Positions 1-6,238 of a stretch of 7,163 bases of DNA are shown one piece after another. The DNA is from Candidatus Phaeomarinibacter sp. (lineage in GTDB: Bacteria; Pseudomonadota; Alphaproteobacteria; CGMCC-115125), in the NCBI GenBank assembly GCA_028279995.1, contig JANQMQ010000102.1, forward strand, positions 1 to 7,163, in the 5' to 3' direction. The notes under the pieces were generated by a model. That model saw nothing but the letters and a program-made list of their open reading frames with translations, did no database searches and was not told where the DNA came from. Positions within the stretch are counted from its first letter, which is position 1; every line of letters begins with the position of its first letter. The translations under genes and the position numbers were made by a program.

Positions 1-1761
1 GCTGACCGCATCGGTGAGATGTCCTGTAACCGCGCCATTGGCGGGATCGGTAAGGGCCATCTGGTCCGTGAGATTGATGCCCTGGACGGGCTGATGGGGC
101 GGGTGGCTGACAAGGGTGGCATTCAGTTCCGGATGCTGAACCGGCGCAAGGGTCCTGCTGTCCGTGGTCCCCGGGCGCAGGCGGACAGGGCCCTTTACCG
201 AAATGCCATGCAGGAGGCGATCGGCGCGGTCAGCAATCTCAGTGTGGTAGAGGCCCCGGTTGAGGACCTCATCGTCGACGAGCGCACCGTATCCGGGGTT
301 GTTCTGGATGATGGCCGCAAGCTGCATGCGGCGGCGGTTGTTCTAACGACAGGCACCTTCCTGCGCGGCATCATTCATATCGGGCAGGCGAAGTCTGCTG
401 GTGGCCGTATCGGCGATGCGCCGGCCATCGGGTTGGCCGAAACGCTGGACCGCTTTGAGCTCAATCTGGGCCGACTCAAGACTGGCACCCCACCGCGCCT
501 GGATGGCCGGACAATCAAGTGGGATTCGCTTCCGGAACAAAAGGGTGATGTGCCGCCGGAGCCGTTTTCCTCCCTGACGACTGAGATCACACAGCCCCAG
601 GTCAGCTGTTATGTGACCGGCACGACAGAAGTCACGCACGAGATCATTCGCGGCAACCTTGACCGGGCGCCGCTCTATTCTGGTCAGATTGAGGGAACGG
701 GCCCGCGCTATTGTCCGTCGGTGGAAGACAAAGTGGTCCGCTTTGCGGAAAAGGATCGCCACCAGATTTTTCTGGAGCCGGAAGGTCTGGATGACCACAC
801 GGTCTATCCCAACGGCATCTCGACTTCGCTGCCGGAAGACGTCCAGCTGGCGATGCTTGCGACCATTCCGGGCCTTGAGGACGCGCGGATGATCCAGCCC
901 GGATATGCGATTGAATACGACTACGTGGACCCGCGTGAACTTTCCGCAGGATTGGCTGTCAAATCCGTACCCGGTCTTTTTCTGGCAGGGCAGATCAACG
1001 GCACTACGGGCTATGAAGAGGCCGCAGCGCAGGGCCTTGTGGCAGGCCTCAATGCGGCGCGTTTGGCAGGGGGCGGTGAGGCCGTCTCCTTCGAGCGGTC
1101 GGGGTCCTATATCGGCGGCATGATTGATGATCTGGTGACCCGTGGGGTGAGTGAGCCCTATCGGATGTTTACCAGCCGGGCGGAATATCGTTTGAGCCTG
1201 CGGGCAGACAATGCGGATCAGCGGCTTACGGAGTTGGGCCAGCAGATTGGTTGCGTTGGGGCGGAGCGGTCAGAGCATTTCGCCGCCAAGCGGTCAGCGC
1301 TTGATGCCACGCGGGCGCGACTGGACGCGCTGACCATGATCCCGCGGGAGGCGGCGGAGCATGGACTGAAGATCAATCAGGATGGCGTGCGCCGCACCGC
1401 CTTTGAGATGTTGCGCTACAAGGAAGTGGATATGGCGTGGCTGGCAAAGGTCTGGCCGGAGCTTCAGGGTATTGAGCCTGAAGTTGCCACCCAGATGGAG
1501 ATAGAAGGGGGCTATGCAGTCTATCTCGAGCGGCAGGCATCCGACATCAAGGCGTTTGAACGCGATGAGAATGTGCGGCTGCCTGAAGGCCTCGACTACA
1601 CGCAGGTGGCCGGGCTTTCCATCGAATGCCAGCAACGGCTGGGGCGGGTGCAGCCTGCCACGCTGGGCCAGGCGGCCCGTGTGGAAGGGGTGACGGCTGC
1701 AGGCATCACCGCACTGCTCATGCATTTGCGGTCGCGGGCTGCGGGTGTGGCGGCGGAATAA
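1..1761 (+). CDS. mnmG: tRNA uridine-5-carboxymethylaminomethyl modification enzyme MnmG (GidA), 5'-truncated
   Basis: MnmG is the FAD-binding partner of MnmE. Together they install the cmnm5 (or nm5) group on wobble U34 of certain tRNAs in the cytoplasm. The reading frame is open from base 1. Aligned by memory to the E. coli protein, about 38 N-terminal residues, including the GxGxxG dinucleotide-binding motif, lie outside the window. The first ATG inside the window (base 19) is internal, not the start. Visible family motifs are [67 protein letters not shown] and [14 protein letters not shown], plus the C-terminal helical domain with LDY..VAGLS and [11 protein letters not shown]. Both conserved cysteines are present, at codons 25-27 and 712-714 (E. 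coli C47 and C277). One oddity is Arg at 31-33, where the family has Pro (SCNPAIGG). rsmG follows after a 39-nt gap, the usual gidA-gidB pair. Identity is very secure. Confidence 0.97.
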   Translation, partial: ADRIGEMSCNRAIGGIGKGHLVREIDALDGLMGRVADKGGIQFRMLNRRKGPAVRGPRAQADRALYRNAMQEAIGAVSNLSVVEAPVEDLIVDERTVSGVVLDDGRKLHAAAVVLTTGTFLRGIIHIGQAKSAGGRIGDAPAIGLAETLDRFELNLGRLKTGTPPRLDGRTIKWDSLPEQKGDVPPEPFSSLTTEITQPQVSCYVTGTTEVTHEIIRGNLDRAPLYSGQIEGTGPRYCPSVEDKVVRFAEKDRHQIFLEPEGLDDHTVYPNGISTSLPEDVQLAMLATIPGLEDARMIQPGYAIEYDYVDPRELSAGLAVKSVPGLFLAGQINGTTGYEEAAAQGLVAGLNAARLAGGGEAVSFERSGSYIGGMIDDLVTRGVSEPYRMFTSRAEYRLSLRADNADQRLTELGQQIGCVGAERSEHFAAKRSALDATRARLDALTMIPREAAEHGLKINQDGVRRTAFEMLRYKEVDMAWLAKVWPELQGIEPEVATQMEIEGGYAVYLERQASDIKAFERDENVRLPEGLDYTQVAGLSIECQQRLGRVQPATLGQAARVEGVTAAGITALLMHLRSRAAGVAAE

Positions 1762-1781
1762 TCCCCCAGCGCGGCATTTCC

Positions 1782-1790
1782 TGTGGATAA
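1782..1790 (-). promoter_or_regulatory. Consensus DnaA box in the mnmG-rsmG gap
   Basis: The plus strand reads TGTGGATAA, which is TTATCCACA on the minus strand, an exact match to the high-affinity DnaA box consensus. It sits in the 39-nt gap between mnmG and rsmG, touches the rsmG ribosome binding site, and ends 45 nt before parS. A given 9-mer is expected on either strand of a 7-kb window by chance only about once in twenty cases, so coincidence is possible. DnaA binding here is an inference. No second exact box was seen, so this is not itself a recognisable oriC. Confidence 0.5.
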
Positions 1791-1793
1791 AGG
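1789..1793 (+). promoter_or_regulatory. Ribosome binding site that decides the rsmG start
   Basis: AAAGG lies 7 nt before the GTG at 1801. The earlier in-frame GTG at 1783 has no purine-rich stretch upstream and would lie within the DnaA box. This favours the 1801 start. Confidence 0.6.
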
Positions 1794-1800
1794 TCTGCAA

Positions 1801-2463
1801 GTGACTGACGTAGAATCCCTTTCCGGCCTGGGTGCTGTTTCACGTGAAACACGCGCACGGCTGGAGACCTATCAGGCCCTGCTGGTCAAATGGCAGAAGT
1901 CCATCAACCTTGTGGCGCCGTCGACATTAGAGGATGCGTGGGAGCGGCACTTTGCCGACTCCGCCCAGCTGCTCGTCCATGCACCTGCTAAGATCAAGCT
2001 GTGGCTCGACGTGGGCAGCGGGGCGGGCTTCCCCGGTCTGGTGATGGGCATCCTGCTGATGGAAACCCATCCGGGTTCGGAGGTTGTTCTGATCGAGAGC
2101 GACACCCGCAAATGTGCATTCCTGCAGACCGTGATTGCCCAGACGAAAGCCCCCGTGCGGGTGCTGCCGATGCGGGTTGAAAAGGCGGCGGAGGATGTTG
2201 TCGGGAAGGTGGGGAGCACACCCGATGTCATCTCTGCGCGGGCGGTAGCGCCGCTGTCGAAACTGCTCGAAATGATTGCGCCCTTTTGGTCACAGGATTG
2301 CGTTGGTCTCTTTATGAAGGGGCGAGATGTAGTGTTTGAATTGACCGAAGCCTCAAAATGTTGGACGATTAAAGCCTCACAAGCCCCGAGTATTACCGCC
2401 GGGGATGGGGTCATACTCAAGCTGGAGGAGCTTGCCCGTGTCCGCGCCCAAACAGCCCGCTGA
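1801..2463 (+). CDS. rsmG: 16S rRNA (guanine(527)-N(7))-methyltransferase RsmG (GidB)
   Basis: RsmG uses S-adenosylmethionine to methylate N7 of G527 in 16S rRNA; loss of the family enzyme is known to give low-level streptomycin resistance. The product is 220 aa from the GTG at 1801, a normal family length. Starting at GTG 1783 would add six residues but has no ribosome binding site. Visible motifs are INLVAPST (about residues 35-42), HFADS (50-54), the SAM-binding loop LDVGSGAGFPGL (69-80), the acidic strand LIESD, ISARAVAPL (144-152) and FMKG (171-174). Residues 13-17, VSRET, are encoded by a perfect parS site. The last 26 nt overlap the start of parA, and they also hold the parA ribosome binding site just before it, so the two genes are probably translationally coupled. 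The gene probably shares a transcript with mnmG. Identity is secure; the exact start is slightly uncertain. Confidence 0.95.
   Translation: MTDVESLSGLGAVSRETRARLETYQALLVKWQKSINLVAPSTLEDAWERHFADSAQLLVHAPAKIKLWLDVGSGAGFPGLVMGILLMETHPGSEVVLIESDTRKCAFLQTVIAQTKAPVRVLPMRVEKAAEDVVGKVGSTPDVISARAVAPLSKLLEMIAPFWSQDCVGLFMKGRDVVFELTEASKCWTIKASQAPSITAGDGVILKLEELARVRAQTAR
1836..1851. promoter_or_regulatory. parS: parS centromere site (perfect 16-bp palindrome)
   Basis: TGTTTCACGTGAAACA is a perfect palindrome and an exact match to the bacterial parS consensus bound by ParB. It lies inside rsmG, covering the last base of codon 12 and codons 13-17 (Val-Ser-Arg-Glu-Thr). ParB is known to load at such sites, slide as a CTP-dependent clamp and be moved by ParA. 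The parA and parB genes start about 0.6 and 1.6 kb downstream. I found no second perfect copy in the window. Confidence 0.95.
2424..2430 (+). promoter_or_regulatory. Strong Shine-Dalgarno for parA, inside rsmG
   Basis: GGAGGAG lies 7 nt before the GTG at 2438 and is read within rsmG as part of Leu-Glu-Glu-Leu. It supports GTG 2438 as the parA start rather than the in-frame ATG at 2405, which lacks such a site. Confidence 0.8.
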
Positions 2464-3358
2464 CTCTCAATCAGCCTCTCATTCAGAGGCCGGCGCACAG
2501 CCGTCCGACACTGCACCGATCGACCTGTCCGCCATCCGTGCTGCCGTCCAGCCGGGTGAACCCCGGGTGCTCGTTCTGGCCAACCAGAAGGGCGGCGTCG
2601 GCAAGACCACAACGGCCATCAATCTGGGCACTGCTCTTGCCGCTGTCGGCGAGCGGGTGCTGGTTGTCGATCTCGATCCCCAGGGCAACGCGTCGACCGG
2701 GCTGGGCGTGGATCGCAACAGTCGCCCGGTCACAGCTTATGAGGTGCTGATCGGCGAGGCGGACATCAAGGACGCCACCATCGAAACGACCGTTCCGGGT
2801 CTGTCACTGGTAGCCTCTTCCATGGACCTGTTGGGTGCCGAACTCGAGCTGGCTGATTTTGACCGCCGCTCCCATCGTCTGTACGACGCACTTCATGCTT
2901 TCACCTCATCTGAAGCAGGCCGCGCATATTCTTATGTTCTTGTGGACTGCCCGCCGTCGCTCAATCTGCTGACCATCAATGCCATGGTTGCTGCGGACGC
3001 CATATTGGTGCCGCTTCAGTGTGAGTTCTTTGCGCTGGAAGGTCTGAGCCAGCTGCTCCACACGGTTGAGCGGGTGCGTGCAAGCCTCAATCCTGATCTT
3101 GAGATCCAGGGCATCGTGCTCACCATGTTCGACAAGCGGAACAATCTGTCGGATCAGGTGGCCGCTGACGTGCGCGAATACATGGGCGACAAGGTGTATC
3201 GCACGGTGATCCCGCGCAATGTGCGCATCTCCGAGGCGCCGAGTTTCGGTAAGCCGGCTCTTGTCTATGACTACAAGTGCGCCGGCTCGAAAGCCTATAT
3301 GAAGCTCGCCTCAGAGCTCATTCAGCGCGAGCGCGACATCAAGCACGCGGCGGCCTGA
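2438..3358 (+). CDS. parA: Chromosome partitioning ATPase ParA (Soj family)
   Basis: ParA is a deviant Walker-type ATPase that binds nucleoid DNA as an ATP dimer and pulls ParB-parS complexes apart after replication. From the GTG at 2438 the product is 306 aa. It shows the deviant Walker A KGGVGKTT (residues 51-58), the A' segment VVDLDPQGN (76-84), the Walker B VLVDCPPS with Asp170, and the C-terminal IPRNVRISEAPSFGKPALVYD block typical of chromosomal ParA. The signature lysine of the deviant Walker A (Lys51) is present. The start is fixed by a strong ribosome binding site at 2424-2430 and overlaps rsmG by 26 nt. About 42 residues rich in Ser, Ala, Pro and Gln precede the ATPase core; this tail is longer than in the Caulobacter protein as I recall it, and looks disordered. 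parB follows after 115 nt. Function is secure. Confidence 0.96.
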   Translation: MSAPKQPADSQSASHSEAGAQPSDTAPIDLSAIRAAVQPGEPRVLVLANQKGGVGKTTTAINLGTALAAVGERVLVVDLDPQGNASTGLGVDRNSRPVTAYEVLIGEADIKDATIETTVPGLSLVASSMDLLGAELELADFDRRSHRLYDALHAFTSSEAGRAYSYVLVDCPPSLNLLTINAMVAADAILVPLQCEFFALEGLSQLLHTVERVRASLNPDLEIQGIVLTMFDKRNNLSDQVAADVREYMGDKVYRTVIPRNVRISEAPSFGKPALVYDYKCAGSKAYMKLASELIQRERDIKHAAA

Positions 3359-3365
3359 AAGGGTG

Positions 3366-3379
3366 ATGCCCAAGGGCAT
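3366..3379 (+). other. Short inverted repeat just after parA
   Basis: ATGCCC and GGGCAT are separated by AA and begin 8 nt after the parA stop. As RNA this could form a 5-bp stem with a 4-nt loop. No T-run follows, so a terminator is not supported; a weak attenuator, an RNA-processing site or chance are all possible. Confidence 0.3.
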
Positions 3380-3417
3380 TCGACGCAGGACACATAAGCA
3401 CGCGAGCGGCAAAGTAG

Positions 3418-3444
3418 GGCCGGGTCATACCCGTTGCCCCGGCC
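3418..3444 (+). other. Inverted repeat upstream of parB
   Basis: GGCCGGG (3418-3424) pairs with CCCGGCC (3438-3444) around a 13-nt loop. An alternative small hairpin, GGGT-CAT-ACCC, uses part of the same bases. The repeat ends 16 nt before the parB ribosome binding site and has no T-run. It may influence the ParA to ParB expression ratio, which is inference only. Confidence 0.35.
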
Positions 3445-3473
3445 GTCATCGTAACCAGTAAGGGACAAGAAAA

Positions 3474-4370
3474 ATGGCGGCAGACGAAGGAAAACGGCGT
3501 GGACTCGGGCGGGGCTTGGCGGCTCTCATTGGTGATGACGCACCTGCTGCAAAGGGGTCCGGTCAGCCCGCGGCGACGATCAGCCCAAACACGGTTCCGA
3601 TCGAGTTTCTGAAGGCCAATCCCTATCAGCCGCGCCGTGATTTCACGAAGCAGGATCTTGCCGACCTGACGGCTTCCGTTGCCGAGAAGGGCGTCCTGCA
3701 GCCGATCGTGGTCCGGCCTGTTTCCGGTGCAACAAATTCATTCGAGATTGTCGCCGGTGAGCGCCGCTGGCGCGCGGCCCAGGCCGCCAAGCTCGACCGT
3801 GTGCCGGTGGTCGTTCGCGATCTCAGCGACGCCGAGACCCTCGAAATCGCGATCATTGAAAATGTGCAGCGCGCGGATCTCAACCCAATCGAAGAAGCAG
3901 ATGGCTATGACCGTCTGATGGAAGAGTTCAGCTATACCCAGGCGGATGTCTCCAAGCTCATCGGCAAGAGTCGCAGCCATGTTGCCAATACTTTGCGGCT
4001 CCGTTCACTGCCCAAGAAGGTTCGTGCCTTTGTCGCGGCCGGTGATCTGAGTGCCGGCCATGCCCGCGCGATCATGGGCCATGATGATGCGGTGGCGCTC
4101 GCCAAGCAGATCGTTGCCGACGGGCTGTCCGTTCGTGAGGCCGAGGCACTGGGCAAGAAGCCGTTCAAGGCTACCAAGGCCAAAAAGGCCAAGATTTCCG
4201 GCGAAAAAGATGCCGATACCAAATCTCTGGAACGCAACATCGCGGATTCCCTAGGCCTTGCGGTGTCGATTGATCACAAGGGCGACGCCGGTGGCAAGGT
4301 GTCGATCAACTACAAGACCCTTGAGCAGCTCGACGAGATCTGCCGGCGTCTGGCCAACGGCAAGATCTAA
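3474..4370 (+). CDS. parB: Chromosome partitioning protein ParB, parS-binding CTPase
   Basis: ParB binds parS, hydrolyses CTP, spreads along DNA as a clamp and stimulates ParA. The product is 298 aa, a normal length. The N-terminal RRGLGRGLAALIGD (residues 8-21) is the ParA-stimulating segment. The CTP-binding domain holds GERRWR (95-100) and ENVQRADLNPIEEA (129-142). The helix-turn-helix follows at about 155-175 (TQADVSKLIGKSRSHVANTL). A Lys-rich flexible linker at about 228-250 leads to the C-terminal dimerisation domain. Start ATG 3474 is supported by AGGGA at 3461-3465, 8 nt upstream. The gene lies downstream of parA and ends 53 nt before the convergent holA. An exact parS target lies 1.6 kb upstream inside rsmG. 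Identity is very secure. Confidence 0.97.
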   Translation: MAADEGKRRGLGRGLAALIGDDAPAAKGSGQPAATISPNTVPIEFLKANPYQPRRDFTKQDLADLTASVAEKGVLQPIVVRPVSGATNSFEIVAGERRWRAAQAAKLDRVPVVVRDLSDAETLEIAIIENVQRADLNPIEEADGYDRLMEEFSYTQADVSKLIGKSRSHVANTLRLRSLPKKVRAFVAAGDLSAGHARAIMGHDDAVALAKQIVADGLSVREAEALGKKPFKATKAKKAKISGEKDADTKSLERNIADSLGLAVSIDHKGDAGGKVSINYKTLEQLDEICRRLANGKI

Positions 4371-4409
4371 GATCGGCTCTCAACTGACAATCTAGTTGCT
4401 GCTTTTCAG

Positions 4410-4438
4410 GGCCGCCGATGCACTCAGCCTCGGCGGCC
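4410..4438. terminator. Possible bidirectional terminator hairpin between parB and holA
   Basis: GGCCGCCGA (4410-4418) and TCGGCGGCC (4430-4438) form a perfect 9-bp GC-rich stem with an 11-nt loop. It lies 40 nt after the parB stop, and the holA stop codon falls in the loop. The position between convergent genes suits a shared terminator. Neither strand has a clear T-run after the stem, so intrinsic termination may be weak or may need Rho. Confidence 0.45.
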
Positions 4439-5452
4439 TGCTGCTGCTGCGCGGGCAATGCTCATCATCGCGCGGGCCACGACCGGCTCTGTCAGCGTGC
4501 CGGCGCCCCGGCATTGCGCTTCTGTATCCGCCAACATCGTCAATGCGCCATCAAGACGACGCCGGGACCACACCGCGCATTGCCGGCGCATCGCGGGCTG
4601 CCGCGAAAAATGTATGGGCGGGCGCAGCGACCGCAGGATCTCATCCAGTCTGCCGCCACGCTCGACGCGGCCGAGGACCAGATGCAGGCGCTGCAGATGC
4701 ATCGTCAGTGTACGGATCATGCGCTCCGGCGCCACGCCGCCTTCCACCAGTTTTGCGAAACTTGTGTCAAAGGCCTGCATGTCACCGCTGGCTGCGGCGT
4801 CCACGGCATCGTCAAGCCCGCGTGCATCCGCCCCGCCCACACTGGCGTCAATATCCTCAAGGGTGACAGGGCTTTCGCCGCCCTTGTAGAGAATGAGTTT
4901 CTCGATCTCATTGCGTGACAGCTGCCGGTCGGCCCCCAGCTGCGACACCAGCGTTGTGAGCACGGTATGGTCAGCCTCGAGGCCGGCGTCCTTCAACATG
5001 GTCTGCGCCAGCCGCTCAAGGTTCTCCGCCGTATCCGCATAGCAGGGCAGGGCGGCCGCTTCTTTTGACGACTCCGCCAGCTTGCGCAGGGCCGATCGCG
5101 GGGTGAGTTCTCCCGCTTCCAGGATGACAAACCCGTCGCCGGGTTGATCGAGGTAACCTGAGAGCGACTTTGCAGCAGCCTCACCCGCGTCCCGCACACG
5201 CACGACGCGCCGACCGCCAAACATGGCAACGGCTCCCGCCTCATCCGCCAGCCGGGCCGGGTCGCCCTTCAATGCCTGCTCTTCAAGATCAGCAACGCTG
5301 AAAGGATCATCCGGTGTATCTGTCAGCGCATTCAGGAGTACTTTTGCGCGCTCACGGACCAGGCCCAGATCCGGACCATAGATCAGGGCGGCCCGGACGG
5401 TTTCCGGTGGCTTCTTGATGAAGCGCTCGATCTCTGAGGCTTTCAGCTTCAC
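4424..5452 (-). CDS. holA: DNA polymerase III delta subunit HolA
   Basis: HolA is the delta subunit of the clamp loader; it opens the beta sliding clamp so that it can be placed on primed DNA. The product is 342 aa, a usual length. The N-terminal region has ALIYGPDLGLVRERA (about residues 22-36), the clamp loader AAA+-like fold without a working Walker A. The middle shows the family block LGADRQLSRNEIEKLILYKGG (172-192), and the C-terminal part has RPPIHF (277-282), as in alphaproteobacterial delta subunits. The start is GTG at 5452-5450: an in-frame stop lies three codons upstream and no other start fits between. A weak AAAGG lies 11 nt ahead of the start. lptE ends 34 nt upstream, so the two are probably cotranscribed. 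The C-terminal Ala and Arg codons overlap the hairpin shared with parB. Confidence 0.93.
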   Translation of the reverse strand: MKLKASEIERFIKKPPETVRAALIYGPDLGLVRERAKVLLNALTDTPDDPFSVADLEEQALKGDPARLADEAGAVAMFGGRRVVRVRDAGEAAAKSLSGYLDQPGDGFVILEAGELTPRSALRKLAESSKEAAALPCYADTAENLERLAQTMLKDAGLEADHTVLTTLVSQLGADRQLSRNEIEKLILYKGGESPVTLEDIDASVGGADARGLDDAVDAAASGDMQAFDTSFAKLVEGGVAPERMIRTLTMHLQRLHLVLGRVERGGRLDEILRSLRPPIHFSRQPAMRRQCAVWSRRRLDGALTMLADTEAQCRGAGTLTEPVVARAMMSIARAAAAGRRG

Positions 5453-5486
5453 CGGATGTCAGGCCTTTGCTTGTCGATAGTGCTGC

Positions 5487-6191
5487 TCATTCACCGGGCT
5501 GAACGGCCACAGGTGCTGGAAACCGTGGCGCATCGCCATCAGCTTCGGTCTCCTGTGGTACAGGCGGTGAAAGCGGAATCTCTTCCGGCTCTGGCGGCCG
5601 CGTGGTATCCACCGGGGTGGATGCAATTTTTGCTGCTTCCGCAATTGCTGCCTTGCGGCGTGCTTCGGGAGATGCCAGCCGTGCCAACGCGATGCCCAAA
5701 CGCTGCACCATCACATCCGCAACAGCTTCTGCCGCTCGCTCTTCCGCGTCACGCTGGGCAATGACATTGGCATATTCTGACTCGAGCCGATTGAGTGACG
5801 CCGTGCGGCTGACTGATGACGTGTACACCGGATCGCCGGTCGCGACTTCAATGAGCTTGTACGATGCGGTCAGCTTGTAGTTCCGCCGAAGCACGGTTGA
5901 GTCTTCCTGCACCAGAAGATCCGTCAGGCTGTCGCTGATTGTTACATTGAGGGTGTACGCGGGAAACTCTGGCTGGCCGCGCGGCGTCAACCGGCTGATC
6001 AGGCCGTTGCGCAGCTGCTGGCCAACGCGCTCCTCGCCGATCTGAGAAATCGCGATCGAGGTGCTGCCGATACGCGCAGACGTGCCTTCGCTGCTAGTGC
6101 CATAAAGAGGGCGAAAGCTGCAGGCTGCGAGCATAACCAGTACGCCCATTCCAACAGCTACTGCCCTAATGATCGCACGTACTCCACCCAT
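5487..6191 (-). CDS. lptE: LPS-assembly outer-membrane lipoprotein LptE
   Basis: LptE plugs the LptD barrel and helps deliver lipopolysaccharide to the outer leaflet of the outer membrane. The product is 234 aa from ATG 6191. An upstream in-frame GTG at 6197 is less likely, because GGAG (6200-6197) is placed 5 nt before the ATG and abuts the GTG. The N-terminus is a lipoprotein signal: Arg residues, a hydrophobic stretch, then the lipobox LAAC with Cys24, followed by SFRPLYG, typical of LptE/RlpB. The core (about 25-172) has the expected NVTISDSL and LRRNYKLTASYKL strands and the late RDAEERAAEAVADVMVQRL helix. A tail rich in Pro and Glu (about 193-234) extends beyond the usual core. The gene lies between leuS and holA, its common place in alphaproteobacteria, which strengthens the call since the family is weakly conserved. 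Confidence 0.88.
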   Translation of the reverse strand: MGGVRAIIRAVAVGMGVLVMLAACSFRPLYGTSSEGTSARIGSTSIAISQIGEERVGQQLRNGLISRLTPRGQPEFPAYTLNVTISDSLTDLLVQEDSTVLRRNYKLTASYKLIEVATGDPVYTSSVSRTASLNRLESEYANVIAQRDAEERAAEAVADVMVQRLGIALARLASPEARRKAAIAEAAKIASTPVDTTRPPEPEEIPLSPPVPQETEADGDAPRFPAPVAVQPGE

Positions 6192-6196
6192 GTTCA

Positions 6197-6200
6197 CTCC
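6197..6200 (-). promoter_or_regulatory. Ribosome binding site that decides the lptE start
   Basis: Read on the minus strand, GGAG is followed by TGAAC and then ATG, a 5-nt spacing. This favours ATG 6191 over GTG 6197, which would start inside the site. Confidence 0.6.
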
Positions 6201-6238
6201 GCTTGTCTTCAGCCCGCCTGATTTGCTCCGGATGCTGG

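Noticed and set aside
1294..1800. 168-codon minus-strand frame opposite the end of mnmG
   Set aside because: Antisense to well-conserved MnmG sequence, with no recognisable domain; a GC-rich shadow.
1783..1800. GTG 1783 as the rsmG start
   Set aside because: No ribosome binding site lies ahead of it, and it coincides with the DnaA box; GTG 1801 has AAAGG at 7 nt.
2405..2437. ATG 2405 as the parA start
   Set aside because: It lies deeper inside rsmG without a ribosome binding site, whereas GTG 2438 follows GGAGGAG at 7 nt.
1872..2612. 246-codon open frame on the minus strand opposite rsmG and parA
   Set aside because: It lies wholly opposite two secure genes, shows no family motif, and is Arg- and Ser-rich as expected of an antisense frame in GC-rich DNA.
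3636..3655. Possible second parS around TGATTTCACG in parB
   Set aside because: Only the left half partly resembles the consensus and the palindrome is not formed.
4438..4452. CTG trinucleotide run near the end of holA
   Set aside because: It is a short run of alanine codons on the minus strand, common in GC-rich genes.
4396..4918. Overlapping plus-strand frames opposite holA (143-166 codons)
   Set aside because: Several frames are open at once over the same bases and none has a motif, while holA on the other strand shows clear family blocks.
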